Source of the DNA: Halobacteriovoraceae bacterium
Lineage (GTDB): Bacteria; Bdellovibrionota; Bacteriovoracia; Bacteriovoracales; Bacteriovoracaceae
Direction: 5' to 3'
DNA length: 64,000 bases
Assembly (NCBI GenBank): GCA_020635115.1
Contig: JACKAK010000009.1
Location: forward strand, 139,867-203,866
Below are positions 45,079 through 53,942 of this stretch, in pieces; the stretch's first letter is position 1; every line of letters starts with the position of its first letter. The notes beneath the pieces are model-generated. The model worked only from the letters and a program-made list of their open reading frames with translations, had not been told where the DNA came from and did not search any database. A program made the position numbers and the translations under genes.

Positions 45079-47100
45079 CTATTTTTTTTTGAGAACCTGC
45101 ATTAGCTCTTCACATTTTAGAGTTTGTGCTTTTTTACTCTGAATAAAGCTCTCTATAACTTCAAGATCTAGTTTTAATTTTAGGTCGGTCGAATAGGGGG
45201 AAAGCGTAAAATTTTCAATTGCATGGGGGAATTTTTCGATATGACCTTTTCTGTAAATTCCATAAATCAAAATATCGGCAATTTGAGGTTGATCATACCA
45301 TGTTCTTCTTCCTGTTTTTTCTTCGAGTAAATCAAGAAGTCTCTCATTACTCATGACCGCGGCCACTTCAGCGTAAAGATACCCAATATATCGAACTTCT
45401 CCTCCATAGAAATGATTTGTAATAAATTTTTGTGCACTAATAGAATACTTTGATGTTTTTCTTGGGAAATCATAAAAAAATTTAGACGTATATTCTTGAA
45501 GGATTTGATCACTTCTATCAGTGTAACTCATTCCCCCTTCTGTATACGGATAATTCCAAATTTCAATATCGTAAAGAGCATTGAGGTACTGATATCTATC
45601 CATCCAAAATGTTCTAATCTTAAAATCATTAATATAGTCTTTTATAAGACTTGTACTCGGAAATTCTCCCTGTTCATTACTCATTGTGTTAATTAAAAAA
45701 TCATGATCAAGCAATTCCTTTTCCATCATCATAGAATGTGTTTCTGCATAAGCAGAGTCCTGTTTTTCGCCATAGACACTTCTCCTTGAACTATAGTCAA
45801 GTCCATGACCTCCTTCGTGCCAAACTGTTCTATGTCCTTGTCTACCATCATTTCTGATGTTTTGAACGACGTAGATGGCCGGACGAGACCAGTTATTCCA
45901 ATTGTAATAAGGGTCTTTAATACTTAATGTTTTTGAGTCTACAGTTGTTATTTTAGGTTTGGAAGTTTTTATCGCGGCCATATATGCATGACCAAATTTG
46001 TTTTCTCTTGGAAAACTGTCAATAATAATATTGTCTAACACATCAGACTTAAAGCCAGATTTAATCATCGAATCTTTCCAGCGCTCCAAAACTTTAGACT
46101 TTGGAAAAAAATCTTGCATTTGAATTTCAGAGTTAGGTAATAGAAATTCAAAAGTCAATTTTGCAAGTTGATCTCTTTTTAATTTGTTCTCTTTTGCTAT
46201 TACTCTAATAGTTTCTAAAAAAGCAGGTTTAGTTTCTTGCAAGAATTTTTTTAAAAAAATAATTCGATCTTCAATGGTTTTATATCCTTCAGCATAATAT
46301 CTTTCATTTTTAGCAATTTGATAAGCTGCCCAATTTGGGAAACCTTTTCTTTGGGCAAGTTCAGTTCGTAAAATGGCCTGTCTATCTAAAAAGATTCTGG
46401 CCTTTTCTAAAATGTAATTTCCATAGGCATTATAGGAAGAGCTATCTAAAAGTTCGACTTCTCTCAAGGCAGTATCAAGAGAAATTTCATTATCTCTAAA
46501 TTTTCTTTCTACTTCAGTGATTAACTTTAATGTACTTCCTATTTCTTTTTTCACTGGAGACATATTTGCAATGTCATTTATTTTTTCAGCTAGTGATGTT
46601 AGTTCGTTAATAATAGCAAGATCATTAGAAGTCGTGCCGTAGATTTTATCCCATTCATATAGATCAATAACTTGTTTTACAATAGGCCCAATAAGACCTT
46701 GAGATAGTTTATATCCTTTTCTAAGTAAATCTTTATATTGATTTGAAGAGCTTAGTTCATTATATTTTTTTTCTAAAGTTAATTTTTTATTTTGCCAGAG
46801 TTCTTTTTCATCTAGGTCATTATAAAGTGCTCTATCAAGAGCCACATGAAAAAATCCAGCATTCTCTTCGACTAGATTCATTTGTGCAATAAAAGGTAAA
46901 AATTGTTGAGTATAGAATTCGACAAATTTTCTTTTTTGTGGATTCAGACGTTTATTATCAGCAACTCTTATTTGTGAAACTTGATTTGTATTGATCATAA
47001 GAAGCATTTTTTTCCGTTCATGTTCTCTGTCAAATTCATTTCCAAATAAGTTTAAACAAAAGGCAAAATAACAAATTAAGCCTGAAACAATTAATCTCAT
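45079..47100 (-). CDS. secreted M3-like metallopeptidase
   Basis: About 673 residues with a signal peptide (VSGLICYFAFCLNLFG) and an all-helical peptidase body. Zinc motif HEGGHGLDYSSR and, about 25 residues on, the Glu-containing helix AYAETHSMMMEKE match the M3-type gluzincins; FPNWAAYQIAKNERYYAEGY is also family-like. HEGGH in place of HEFGH is unusual. The start at 47100 (GGAGAG upstream) is preferred to 47139. An exported peptidase of this size would suit digestion of host or environmental protein, but that is inference. Confidence 0.75.
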   Translation of the reverse strand: MRLIVSGLICYFAFCLNLFGNEFDREHERKKMLLMINTNQVSQIRVADNKRLNPQKRKFVEFYTQQFLPFIAQMNLVEENAGFFHVALDRALYNDLDEKELWQNKKLTLEKKYNELSSSNQYKDLLRKGYKLSQGLIGPIVKQVIDLYEWDKIYGTTSNDLAIINELTSLAEKINDIANMSPVKKEIGSTLKLITEVERKFRDNEISLDTALREVELLDSSSYNAYGNYILEKARIFLDRQAILRTELAQRKGFPNWAAYQIAKNERYYAEGYKTIEDRIIFLKKFLQETKPAFLETIRVIAKENKLKRDQLAKLTFEFLLPNSEIQMQDFFPKSKVLERWKDSMIKSGFKSDVLDNIIIDSFPRENKFGHAYMAAIKTSKPKITTVDSKTLSIKDPYYNWNNWSRPAIYVVQNIRNDGRQGHRTVWHEGGHGLDYSSRRSVYGEKQDSAYAETHSMMMEKELLDHDFLINTMSNEQGEFPSTSLIKDYINDFKIRTFWMDRYQYLNALYDIEIWNYPYTEGGMSYTDRSDQILQEYTSKFFYDFPRKTSKYSISAQKFITNHFYGGEVRYIGYLYAEVAAVMSNERLLDLLEEKTGRRTWYDQPQIADILIYGIYRKGHIEKFPHAIENFTLSPYSTDLKLKLDLEVIESFIQSKKAQTLKCEELMQVLKKK

Positions 47101-47198
47101 GTTCTCTCCTAATTTTGTAAGGATACTTACACAAAGCAATAATTCAAGCTAGAATTTAAAAAAAATAGATTTACTGAAATATCTATAGTTCGAAATGA

Positions 47199-47609
47199 TT
47201 ATTTAGGTCTACATTTTTTGCAAATACCTTCAAACTCCAAACTATGAGTGAGCTTGATGTAACCCATCTCAAGTACATTTTTCTCAATCGCCTCCAGGGA
47301 ACATTTATGAATAGTTTCAATTTTCCCACATATACGGCAACTTACATGGTGATGATGATGGTGAGGATCATGAAACTCATATCTGGTGATCTTATCAATT
47401 AAATAGGTGGCCGTAATGAGTCCTTTTTCTCTAAATTGTTTTAAAGTTCTAAATAATGTTGCTTGATCACATGTTTTCTTTGGTAATCTTTGAAATATTT
47501 CTTCGGCCGTAAACGGGCCGTGTTCAAGCATAAGTACTTTGAGTATCCTTTCTCTTGCAATTGTAAAACTAAGGCCCTGTTGCTTAATTAATTCTTTTAA
47601 TTTGCTCAT
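47199..47609 (-). CDS. Fur/Zur-family transcriptional regulator
   Basis: A winged-helix DNA-binding domain (LKELIKQQGLSFTIARERIL, TCDQATLFRTLKQFREKGLI) followed by a metal-binding domain with a run of histidines (HHHHHH) and two CxxC pairs (CRICG, CKKC). 136 residues, normal. Whether it senses iron, zinc or another metal cannot be told; the divergent MerC-like gene and the His run suggest a zinc- or heavy-metal sensor. A perfect 15-bp palindrome in the 95-nt intergenic region is a candidate operator. Confidence 0.88.
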   Translation of the reverse strand: MSKLKELIKQQGLSFTIARERILKVLMLEHGPFTAEEIFQRLPKKTCDQATLFRTLKQFREKGLITATYLIDKITRYEFHDPHHHHHHVSCRICGKIETIHKCSLEAIEKNVLEMGYIKLTHSLEFEGICKKCRPK

Positions 47610-47656
47610 CTAACTACCTGAAATCACGATTGTAAATTTTTGCAATTCACTTGCAT

Positions 47657-47671
47657 TAATATGTTATATTA
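47657..47671. promoter_or_regulatory. candidate Fur/Zur operator
   Basis: TAATATGTTATATTA is a perfect palindrome around GTT, in the divergent promoter region of the Fur-family and MerC-like genes. It resembles the AT-rich GTTATATTA core of known Zur sites. Binding is not shown. Confidence 0.5.
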
Positions 47672-47704
47672 GTTAAATATCTCCATACATACTGGGATAA
47701 TAAC

Positions 47705-48124
47705 ATGAACACAACGGATCTAGATACTGTAGAGATTACTACCGAAAAGGTGGATCGCATAGGTATTGGATTGTCTGCTGTATGTGCTATTCATTGTCTG
47801 GTAACTCCTCTCATATTTATTGCAGCACCTTGGCTTGAGGGATACGTTGAGCATGGTTTGTTCCATATCATTATGCTTACTTTTGTACTGCCAGTAGGGC
47901 TCTTTGCTTTTATTTCACAATTCAGAAAACACCATGACTTCAAAATACTTTCAATCGGTCTCATTGGACTTTTATTTGTAACTTTGGGAGTAATTATTCC
48001 TGAATTTTTAGGACACACTCAAATAGGAGAGTTATTGGAGTCCTCTTTTTCTATCTGTGGAAGTATTGCTTTACTTACAGGACATTATCTCAATCTAAAA
48101 TCTAGAACTTGTTCAAACTGTTAA
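47705..48124 (+). CDS. MerC-like membrane protein
   Basis: 139 residues with about four transmembrane helices. The metal-binding pair CAIHCLVTPL near residue 28 lies in the first helix, and a second Cys pair (CSNC) ends the protein, both typical of MerC-domain transporters. It is divergent from a Fur-family regulator gene and probably controlled by it. It may transport or buffer zinc or mercury. Confidence 0.82.
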   Translation: MNTTDLDTVEITTEKVDRIGIGLSAVCAIHCLVTPLIFIAAPWLEGYVEHGLFHIIMLTFVLPVGLFAFISQFRKHHDFKILSIGLIGLLFVTLGVIIPEFLGHTQIGELLESSFSICGSIALLTGHYLNLKSRTCSNC

Positions 48125-48184
48125 TTCGAATTAGTAAGCAAGAATTTGTAAGAATTACTTTATAGACTTTTTACGTCAAAAATC

Positions 48185-48290
48185 ATGTAATAAACTTAGG
48201 GTAACGGAAGACCCTGGGGAACAACGGCAAGGAATTAGCTAAAATCAAAAAACAAAAGTCACTAGAGAGGGATTTCTAGTGACTTTTTTT
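48185..48290 (+). ncRNA. candidate structured leader RNA or sRNA with intrinsic terminator
   Basis: After a possible -10 (TAATAA near 48188) the sequence folds as an outer TTAG/CTAA pairing (48196-48199, 48239-48242) enclosing AGGGT...ACCCT (48198-48215) and unpaired purine-rich segments. A terminator follows: AAAAGTCACTAGA, an 8-nt loop, its 13-nt perfect complement and a T-run to 48290. The T-run ends 6 nt before the ATG of the kinase-like gene. This is the layout of a termination-controlled leader. It does not match the TPP, FMN or other riboswitch consensus I know. Confidence 0.4.
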
Positions 48291-48296
48291 ATTTTT

Positions 48297-48878
48297 ATGG
48301 CACAGATACATATCATTGGCCCATTGTTTAAGAACCTCTATAAGTTTGATCAAAACGAAAGTTTGCTCTTTGTAGATGGAGGAGCGAACCATAGACCAAT
48401 AGGAGATAAATCACCTGTTGTTGGAGATGGAGATTCCTATAGTGGTGAAATTGACCACCAGTTAAATCCAGATAAAGACCGAAATGATCTTTATCATGCT
48501 CTAAGTCTTGTTTCTGAAGAAATCAAAATAATTCATTTACACGGTTTTTTAGGGGGGAGAAAAGATCACGAACTTTTTAACCTAGGAGAAGTTCATTTTC
48601 ATTTAAAAAAAATGCCAAAGGTTGTTTGTGCATTTCTTGATGATGATCGAATGGTCAACATCCAGGCATTTTCACCTGGAACTTGGACTCTAAATATTCA
48701 AGGGGTCTTTTCTTGTTTTTGTATTGAAAAGTCGACTGTGACTCTTAGTGGTGCATGCAAATATGAACTAGACAACACTGAAATGCACCCTTTAAGTTCT
48801 CTCGGGCTAAGTAATATTGGGACTGGGGATGTGACAATTACGACAAGTTCTCCACTATTTATCTACTTAGTCTCTTAG
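48297..48878 (+). CDS. thiamine pyrophosphokinase-like protein
   Basis: 193 residues. Motifs match thiamine pyrophosphokinases in order: VVGDGDSYS (the GDxDS metal site), DKDRNDLYHAL (DKDxTDxxxA) and GFLGGRKDHELFNLG. Sequence is otherwise divergent, so the substrate may not be thiamine. The ATG at 48297 follows a terminator hairpin by 6 nt and lacks a Shine-Dalgarno, so expression would require readthrough or attenuation control. No other thiamine gene is nearby. Confidence 0.7.
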   Translation: MAQIHIIGPLFKNLYKFDQNESLLFVDGGANHRPIGDKSPVVGDGDSYSGEIDHQLNPDKDRNDLYHALSLVSEEIKIIHLHGFLGGRKDHELFNLGEVHFHLKKMPKVVCAFLDDDRMVNIQAFSPGTWTLNIQGVFSCFCIEKSTVTLSGACKYELDNTEMHPLSSLGLSNIGTGDVTITTSSPLFIYLVS

Positions 48879-48903
48879 AATAGTTATTTTCAAGGAGGAT
48901 GAT

Positions 48904-49194
48904 TTGAGAAATTTAATATTACTAATTTTTTTATTAATCTCAGTTCTTACCCAGGCTAGAGCAGAAGATTATTATATCTATTTTAGTGTTTCCACTTGTA
49001 AATTAAATTCTGGGCAGGCCACTGATAAAATAATGAAAGAGCTTCGACATGAAGGACATGAAAAGTGTTATGAACTTGGTTTAGAGTATTTGGAAGTTGA
49101 GTGGAGCATTTCATTGATGAACGAAAAAAATATGTGTGGAGGGATGGCCGGAAATTTAGTCTTTAGATGCCTAAAAAAGACTAACTACTACTAA
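48904..49194 (+). CDS. small secreted Cys-containing protein
   Basis: 96 residues: signal peptide (LILLIFLLISVLTQARA), then a small domain with four Cys (STCKL, HEKCYEL, KNMCGGM, VFRCLKK), probably two disulfides. The start is TTG 48904 behind a strong GGAGGATG ribosome site; no ATG would keep the signal. Its 3' end overlaps the convergent pseudouridine-synthase gene by 14 nt. No family was recognised. Confidence 0.65.
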   Translation: MRNLILLIFLLISVLTQARAEDYYIYFSVSTCKLNSGQATDKIMKELRHEGHEKCYELGLEYLEVEWSISLMNEKNMCGGMAGNLVFRCLKKTNYY

Positions 49195-49987
49195 TATTTT
49201 GTCCTTGAATTGTTTTGAATTGCAAGTTGATACATTCTAACTTTAGGCCATCTTTGTTTTTATTTCCTTTTCCGTAGATGGGATCTCCCATAACAGGATG
49301 GCCAATAGCTTCAAAATGTCTGCGAATTTGATGTTTTCTACCAGTAATGAGTTCGATTTCTAGCACAGTAGTATTTTCATTTCTTTGAATGACTTTAAAA
49401 TTTGTGTGAGAATTTTTACCTTCAATTGGCAGATCAATTGAACCTTGATCTTCTTTTATGAGTCCGAATACTTCGGCCTTATATTTTTTTTGAACAAGAT
49501 TGTTTCTAAAAAGTTCACTCAAGTATCTGGCCTGTTTTTTGTTATACGCAATGACAACTGGACCGGCAGTCTCTCTATCGAGCCTATGTATGAGGTAAGC
49601 TTCCTTTTTAGTCTTTTCAACTTCTCTTAGAAGACTACCTTCATCTCCATATTTTGTGCCTTGAGTGAGTACACCAGAAGGTTTATACCAAATACCCCAA
49701 TCTCTTGTTTGTTTTATTAGTTTTATTTCAACATTATTAGGAAAAACGAGTTCACCCTTATAATAGATCTCTACAAGATCACCTATTTTAAGAATAGTTT
49801 TAGATCTCCTGACTCTTGTTTTAGGTCTTGTTCCTTTCTTCTTAAGCCAAACACCCCCATTGATAGCAATTTTTTTAAGTAGGGCCTTAGATAGGGGAGT
49901 TTTACTGGCCAGAAAATCTATTAGATTTATTTCACTTTCAACATTGAAGTGTCTAGATATGTTAATTTTTATATTCTTATTTTCCAT
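49181..49987 (-). CDS. RluA-family RNA pseudouridine synthase
   Basis: An S4-like N-terminal part is followed by the catalytic domain: HRLDRETAGPVVIAYNK with the essential Asp, LFRNNLVQKKYKAEVFG, and GRKHQIRRHFEAIGHPVMGD. 268 residues. The target could be 23S rRNA or tRNA; subfamily (RluA, RluC, RluD or TruC) cannot be settled. It is divergent from the methyltransferase gene. Confidence 0.88.
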   Translation of the reverse strand: MENKNIKINISRHFNVESEINLIDFLASKTPLSKALLKKIAINGGVWLKKKGTRPKTRVRRSKTILKIGDLVEIYYKGELVFPNNVEIKLIKQTRDWGIWYKPSGVLTQGTKYGDEGSLLREVEKTKKEAYLIHRLDRETAGPVVIAYNKKQARYLSELFRNNLVQKKYKAEVFGLIKEDQGSIDLPIEGKNSHTNFKVIQRNENTTVLEIELITGRKHQIRRHFEAIGHPVMGDPIYGKGNKNKDGLKLECINLQFKTIQGQNISSS

Positions 49988-50027
49988 AGCTCTTGACTAT
50001 AGCATGAAGTGGCATTTATCAATGCTT

Positions 50028-50894
50028 ATGAGTAAAAAGAATAAGGGATCGGATGAATTCAATAAATTTTATTCTGAGATCTATGAAAAGCGTTGGCCTG
50101 AACTAAAAAAATCTTTGTCCGAGACTAGGTCTCTATGTGCCTGGAAGAATCCATTTAAAAATGGAATAATTCAGGGGGATTTCTATAATCAGAACAATAT
50201 ATTTTATGAAAATATCAATGAGTCTCAATCGGATATACCCGGTGAATTCTATTTTTTAGATGGAGCATCGGTTTTTTCAGCAAATTCGCTTGGTGTAGTG
50301 GATGGGATGAAGGTCTTGGACATGTGTGCTTCACCTGGTGGCAAGTCATTACTATTGGCATCGAACTTATCAGGAAATGGGGAGCTTGTTCTCAATGATC
50401 TTTCTAAAGAAAGATATTACCGCCTTCAAAGAACATTTAAATCATATTTACCAGATGAAATTCTTTCTCGAATACGCTTTTACAATCATGATGCTACAAA
50501 GTGGTGTTTATATGAACAGAATGTATATGATAGAATTCTTTTAGATGCTCCTTGTTCTTCTGAGGAGCATGTCTTAAATTCAAAAAAACATTTAGATGAG
50601 TGGTCTCAGGGAAGAACTAAGAGGTTATCTAAGCTCCAATATGCTCTGCTTTCAAGTGCTTTTATTGCTTTAAAACCTGGCGGAGAAATTATTTATAGTA
50701 CTTGTTCAATTTCACCACTAGAAAATGATGGTGTCATTGAACGATTTCTTAAAAAAAGAGGAGAATTTTGTAAAGTCTTAGAGCTTAGATTGCCTATCGG
50801 AGAGAGATCTAAGTATGGAGTTCAAATATTTCCTGATAAGACACAACATGGGCCTATGTATATTTGTAAATTATCTAAAAATTTAATGGAATAA
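50028..50894 (+). CDS. RsmB/NSUN-type RNA m5C methyltransferase
   Basis: SAM-binding CASPGGKSLLLAS, catalytic DAPCSSEEHVL and YSTCSISPLENDGVIE are the classic motifs (two catalytic Cys) of RsmB/RsmF/NSUN rRNA m5C methyltransferases. From ATG 50028 about 288 residues. No N-terminal RsmB NusB-like domain, so it resembles the short NSUN4-like type. Starts at 50004 and 50022 are also possible; none has a clear ribosome site. The 3' end overlaps the convergent gene by 12 nt. Confidence 0.87.
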   Translation: MSKKNKGSDEFNKFYSEIYEKRWPELKKSLSETRSLCAWKNPFKNGIIQGDFYNQNNIFYENINESQSDIPGEFYFLDGASVFSANSLGVVDGMKVLDMCASPGGKSLLLASNLSGNGELVLNDLSKERYYRLQRTFKSYLPDEILSRIRFYNHDATKWCLYEQNVYDRILLDAPCSSEEHVLNSKKHLDEWSQGRTKRLSKLQYALLSSAFIALKPGGEIIYSTCSISPLENDGVIERFLKKRGEFCKVLELRLPIGERSKYGVQIFPDKTQHGPMYICKLSKNLME

Positions 50895-52388
50895 ATGAGC
50901 ACAATTATTACGTTGTACTTCTTCAGATTCTTTTTTTAAGAGTTTAGTTATTTTGAGGATTTCAAGAAATCTATTCGTATTTAGATTTTGTCCTATAATT
51001 TCCAAAAATGAATTGCCAATATTTATGTATAATATTTTCAAATCATTAAAATGATAAATTTGAAAGAATTGACCATCAATATAGGCATGAGTATTACGTT
51101 TTTCCGTATTTAAAGAATCTAATTCATTAAGGGAAGCTAATTGAATTAATTTTGAAACCTCTTCAGTTTTCTGAGATATTTCATAGACATTAATTTGAAT
51201 ATTTGAATTGTTATCTATTCTAACAAAATGAGCTGTAACAGAATTGAGATAATTTTTAACCAATGATTTTTTTGATTTGATTTCTAACTCATCAATAACT
51301 CTATTCTTGTATGACAGAGTGGCATCTACCAGCATACTTTTATAAAATGAATTATTTTTCAATTGATTGAATAAAAATATATTTATTGGTGAATACGCCC
51401 TTGGTGATTGAGTGTCTCTATTATTTGGATATATACTTGGATCAATGAATATCATGGAGTCACCTGGAATTTCATTGAGAATTTTTATAAGTCTTTCTTT
51501 TCCTCCTTCACTAAATTGAAATTTAACGAAGCGATAAGCTTCCTGAAAAGTAGATAGAGGGTCATCCATTTGTAAAATTCTATCTAAAGGGGACTTTGCG
51601 CTATACATGAAATCGCGAACACCTAAATCTTGATGTATTAAAACGGGTAAATTAAATTTCTCAGCGACCATACCTGTATAAATCATAATAATTCCTTCGA
51701 TAATTTTAGTAGCGTTTTCACGTTGACCTGAATCCCATTTAGATGAAAACTGAATAAAAGTAGAATTGTTTTCATAATCAATTGAGAAACGAACTAATTC
51801 TTGAATGATGATATTTTCCAGGTAGATTTCAAGAGTTCTAAAAGGAAATTCTATACTTTTAACAGAATCTTTCAATTTATAAATTAAATTTTCTACATTA
51901 ATAGTTATTTGATTTTTATCTTGGAAGCTAATAAAAATATTTCTGTGTCTAAAAGTATCTCTGAAAAAATTAGTGAAATTATTTTTTTGAATTTTCGATA
52001 GTTTTATATTGTTCATTTTTGTAATTGCAATATCAAGGGCCTCTTTTGCTTTTTCGTTGAAAAAAGAATTTTCTATAGAATTGTTAATTAGATGAAAATT
52101 AGGAATAGAAATAAGAGTATGCTCAGTAATCTCTTGCACAACAGGGACAATTTCCCTGGCCAATTTGATTAGATTTTCAGGAGAAAGAATGCCTTCAATG
52201 TGTAAAATATCTTCTTCGGAAGCCTTGTAACCAGAATTTTTAAGACTTGTTGTTATTGTATCTCTTAGGGATATTTGTAATTCTGACTTTGTTTTAATGT
52301 GTTCATCATTGGCCCAGAGATTTAATAAAGATATAAACATCATAATTATTAAAATAAACCGAAAATACATTTTTAAACTCCGTCTCAA
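50883..52388 (-). CDS. large secreted protein, unknown
   Basis: 501 residues with a signal peptide (FILIIMMFISLLNLWA); a second Met (MYFRF) six codons in is an alternative start. The body is helical and rich in Ile, Asn and Lys. No motif was recognised. GGCC is nearly absent, unlike in the housekeeping genes. It is monocistronic. Confidence 0.6.
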   Translation of the reverse strand: MRRSLKMYFRFILIIMMFISLLNLWANDEHIKTKSELQISLRDTITTSLKNSGYKASEEDILHIEGILSPENLIKLAREIVPVVQEITEHTLISIPNFHLINNSIENSFFNEKAKEALDIAITKMNNIKLSKIQKNNFTNFFRDTFRHRNIFISFQDKNQITINVENLIYKLKDSVKSIEFPFRTLEIYLENIIIQELVRFSIDYENNSTFIQFSSKWDSGQRENATKIIEGIIMIYTGMVAEKFNLPVLIHQDLGVRDFMYSAKSPLDRILQMDDPLSTFQEAYRFVKFQFSEGGKERLIKILNEIPGDSMIFIDPSIYPNNRDTQSPRAYSPINIFLFNQLKNNSFYKSMLVDATLSYKNRVIDELEIKSKKSLVKNYLNSVTAHFVRIDNNSNIQINVYEISQKTEEVSKLIQLASLNELDSLNTEKRNTHAYIDGQFFQIYHFNDLKILYINIGNSFLEIIGQNLNTNRFLEILKITKLLKKESEEVQRNNCAHLFH

Positions 52389-52517
52389 TTAAGTGAAGTT
52401 TCGATACCATTTTTAAGGTTTATTAGCAATTTTGATTACATAAAATTTGTATAAAACAGAAAATTTCTATATTAGATTTAGATAATACTTTATCTTATTG
52501 ACAAGTATTTTCATCAC

Positions 52518-52859
52518 TCATTTTTTTCTTTGGGAGCATCCACTTTCTTCTGATTCAAATCCCATTCCAAAAACAGAAGGAAAAAGATTTGTGGCAGTAT
52601 TTCTTGCATCATCCAAATTATAACTTTCGGCAGAAATTGAAAATGTCGCTGTATCATCATCATTATTATAATTGATACTGCCTATTTCGATATTATACTC
52701 AAGAATTGCACTTTCGAGAATTTGTTGTAGACCATTTGTTTCATGTGCTAAAACTTGGGCATGACACCTGTAAATGAAATCACTCTCAGTAAAAGCAAAG
52801 ATTGGCGCAACAAAAATAATAAAAATTGGAATCAAAATCTTCACTTTTACCTCCAGCAA
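52518..52859 (-). CDS. small secreted protein, unknown
   Basis: 113 residues: signal peptide (hydrophobic residues 8-21), then an Asp/Asn/Ser-rich domain, with Cys in YRCHAQV and near the C-terminus (ESGCSQ). A ribosome site of the form GGAGGT lies upstream of the ATG. No family was recognised. Confidence 0.6.
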   Translation of the reverse strand: MLEVKVKILIPIFIIFVAPIFAFTESDFIYRCHAQVLAHETNGLQQILESAILEYNIEIGSINYNNDDDTATFSISAESYNLDDARNTATNLFPSVFGMGFESEESGCSQRKK

Positions 52860-53207
52860 ATTGATTTTTTATAAAATACATAAAAATTTGTGTCTATATA
52901 GATAAAGAAAATTTGCAAACAACTTACGAACAGACTACATTGTTCTGACTTTAAGCAGATCTAGTCCTTGAATTCGTCGAATTTTAAGAGGTTTTAACTT
53001 TTATTAGTTGTATTGTGCACCTTAGTTTTTAGAGCAGAATAAGAAACATAATTACTTGAAATTATTACTACAAATTCGCATCTTAGAAATTGTTTAAAAG
53101 ATAAACAAAATAAAGTAAAAAATACAAGATGACTTCATTTTTAAGTTATAGAAATTATTTCGTAGTATAAAGAAAGTAGGTTTTTATATAATTTGGAAGG
53201 AAGCCTC
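52860..53207. other. gene-free AT-rich stretch
   Basis: About 350 nt between divergent genes. I see no ORF, structured RNA or repeat; it probably carries only the two promoters. Confidence 0.4.
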
Positions 53208-53675
53208 ATGAAAGTTAGTGTCTTTTTACTACTTTTTTCCTTAATAAATGCTCCAGTCTTTTCAAGCACTGATCTTACTTCCTATTTATGTGAAATAATA
53301 TATTCAGGAACCAAAGATTCAATGGGTAGAAGTATAGATTTCGAACTCTATAAAAAAGTAGCAAGTTCTATAGGTGAAATAAAAGATTACTCTGAGGATT
53401 TTTTAGACCCAGAATTTCAAGAATTAATACGCGATGTGGATTATACAATTCTTCAAAAAATTTTCGGCAAAAATGTAGATACCTTGTTACAAATTGTAAA
53501 ATTTAAAACATTCATGTTGAAATTTAACCAAGATATCTATGAAGGCCTAGATATTCTTGAAGTTCATAATTTTATAGATTTAGATGGTTTATATCGTTTC
53601 TACTTATCAAGGGACTTTTATTTTTCAAATGGGATCTTAATCAAAAAAGTTGATTTTAGGGAAACCAATAATTGA
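53208..53675 (+). pseudogene. 5' half of a secreted-protein gene split by ISL3
   Basis: ATG 53208 follows GGAAGG; the signal peptide is VFLLLFSLINAPVFSS. The real coding part ends at codon 141 (AAT at 53628-53630), where the ISL3 begins; the remaining 14 codons and stop come from the element. Joining it to the part after 55244 gives a 258-residue protein. A longer start at TTG 53193 is less likely. Unknown family. Confidence 0.85.
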
Positions 53676-53900
53676 CTCAGCATACTCGTCAATATTTTCA
53701 GGTCTTAAGTTGTCCAGGTCCATCTCAGGTTTTAAAAACAAAAAGAATAATGCATCTTCTTCCCATTCCTTATAATCTTTATCAGGAATTTGATCCCTTA
53801 TTTCTTCAAAAAAATCTGAATGTTTCAATCTTAATTTGGGCATCTCAATAGACCCTATTCTACATGGGCCTTCTTTTCTCTTATACGATTTAAACTTCAT
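53637..53900 (-). CDS. small passenger protein of the ISL3 element, unknown
   Basis: 87 residues on the strand opposite the transposase, with its stop codon inside the left terminal repeat. It is charged and acidic (DFFEEIRDQIPDKDYKEWEE), starting with a basic segment (MKFKSYKRKE). A Shine-Dalgarno-like GAGGATAA lies upstream. No family was recognised. It could be a regulator or accessory factor of transposition, or an incidental ORF. Confidence 0.5.
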   Translation of the reverse strand: MKFKSYKRKEGPCRIGSIEMPKLRLKHSDFFEEIRDQIPDKDYKEWEEDALFFLFLKPEMDLDNLRPENIDEYAESIIGFPKINFFD

Positions 53901-53942
53901 TGTTATCCTCTCTTTATACTTAATTTTTCAAAGGATTGAACT

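Noticed and set aside
48185..48299. TPP riboswitch before the thiamine-pyrophosphokinase-like gene
   Set aside because: The CTGAGA and ACCTGATC-type conserved blocks are absent.
53193..53207. TTG start for the split secreted protein
   Set aside because: ATG 53208 follows GGAAGG and keeps a compact signal peptide.
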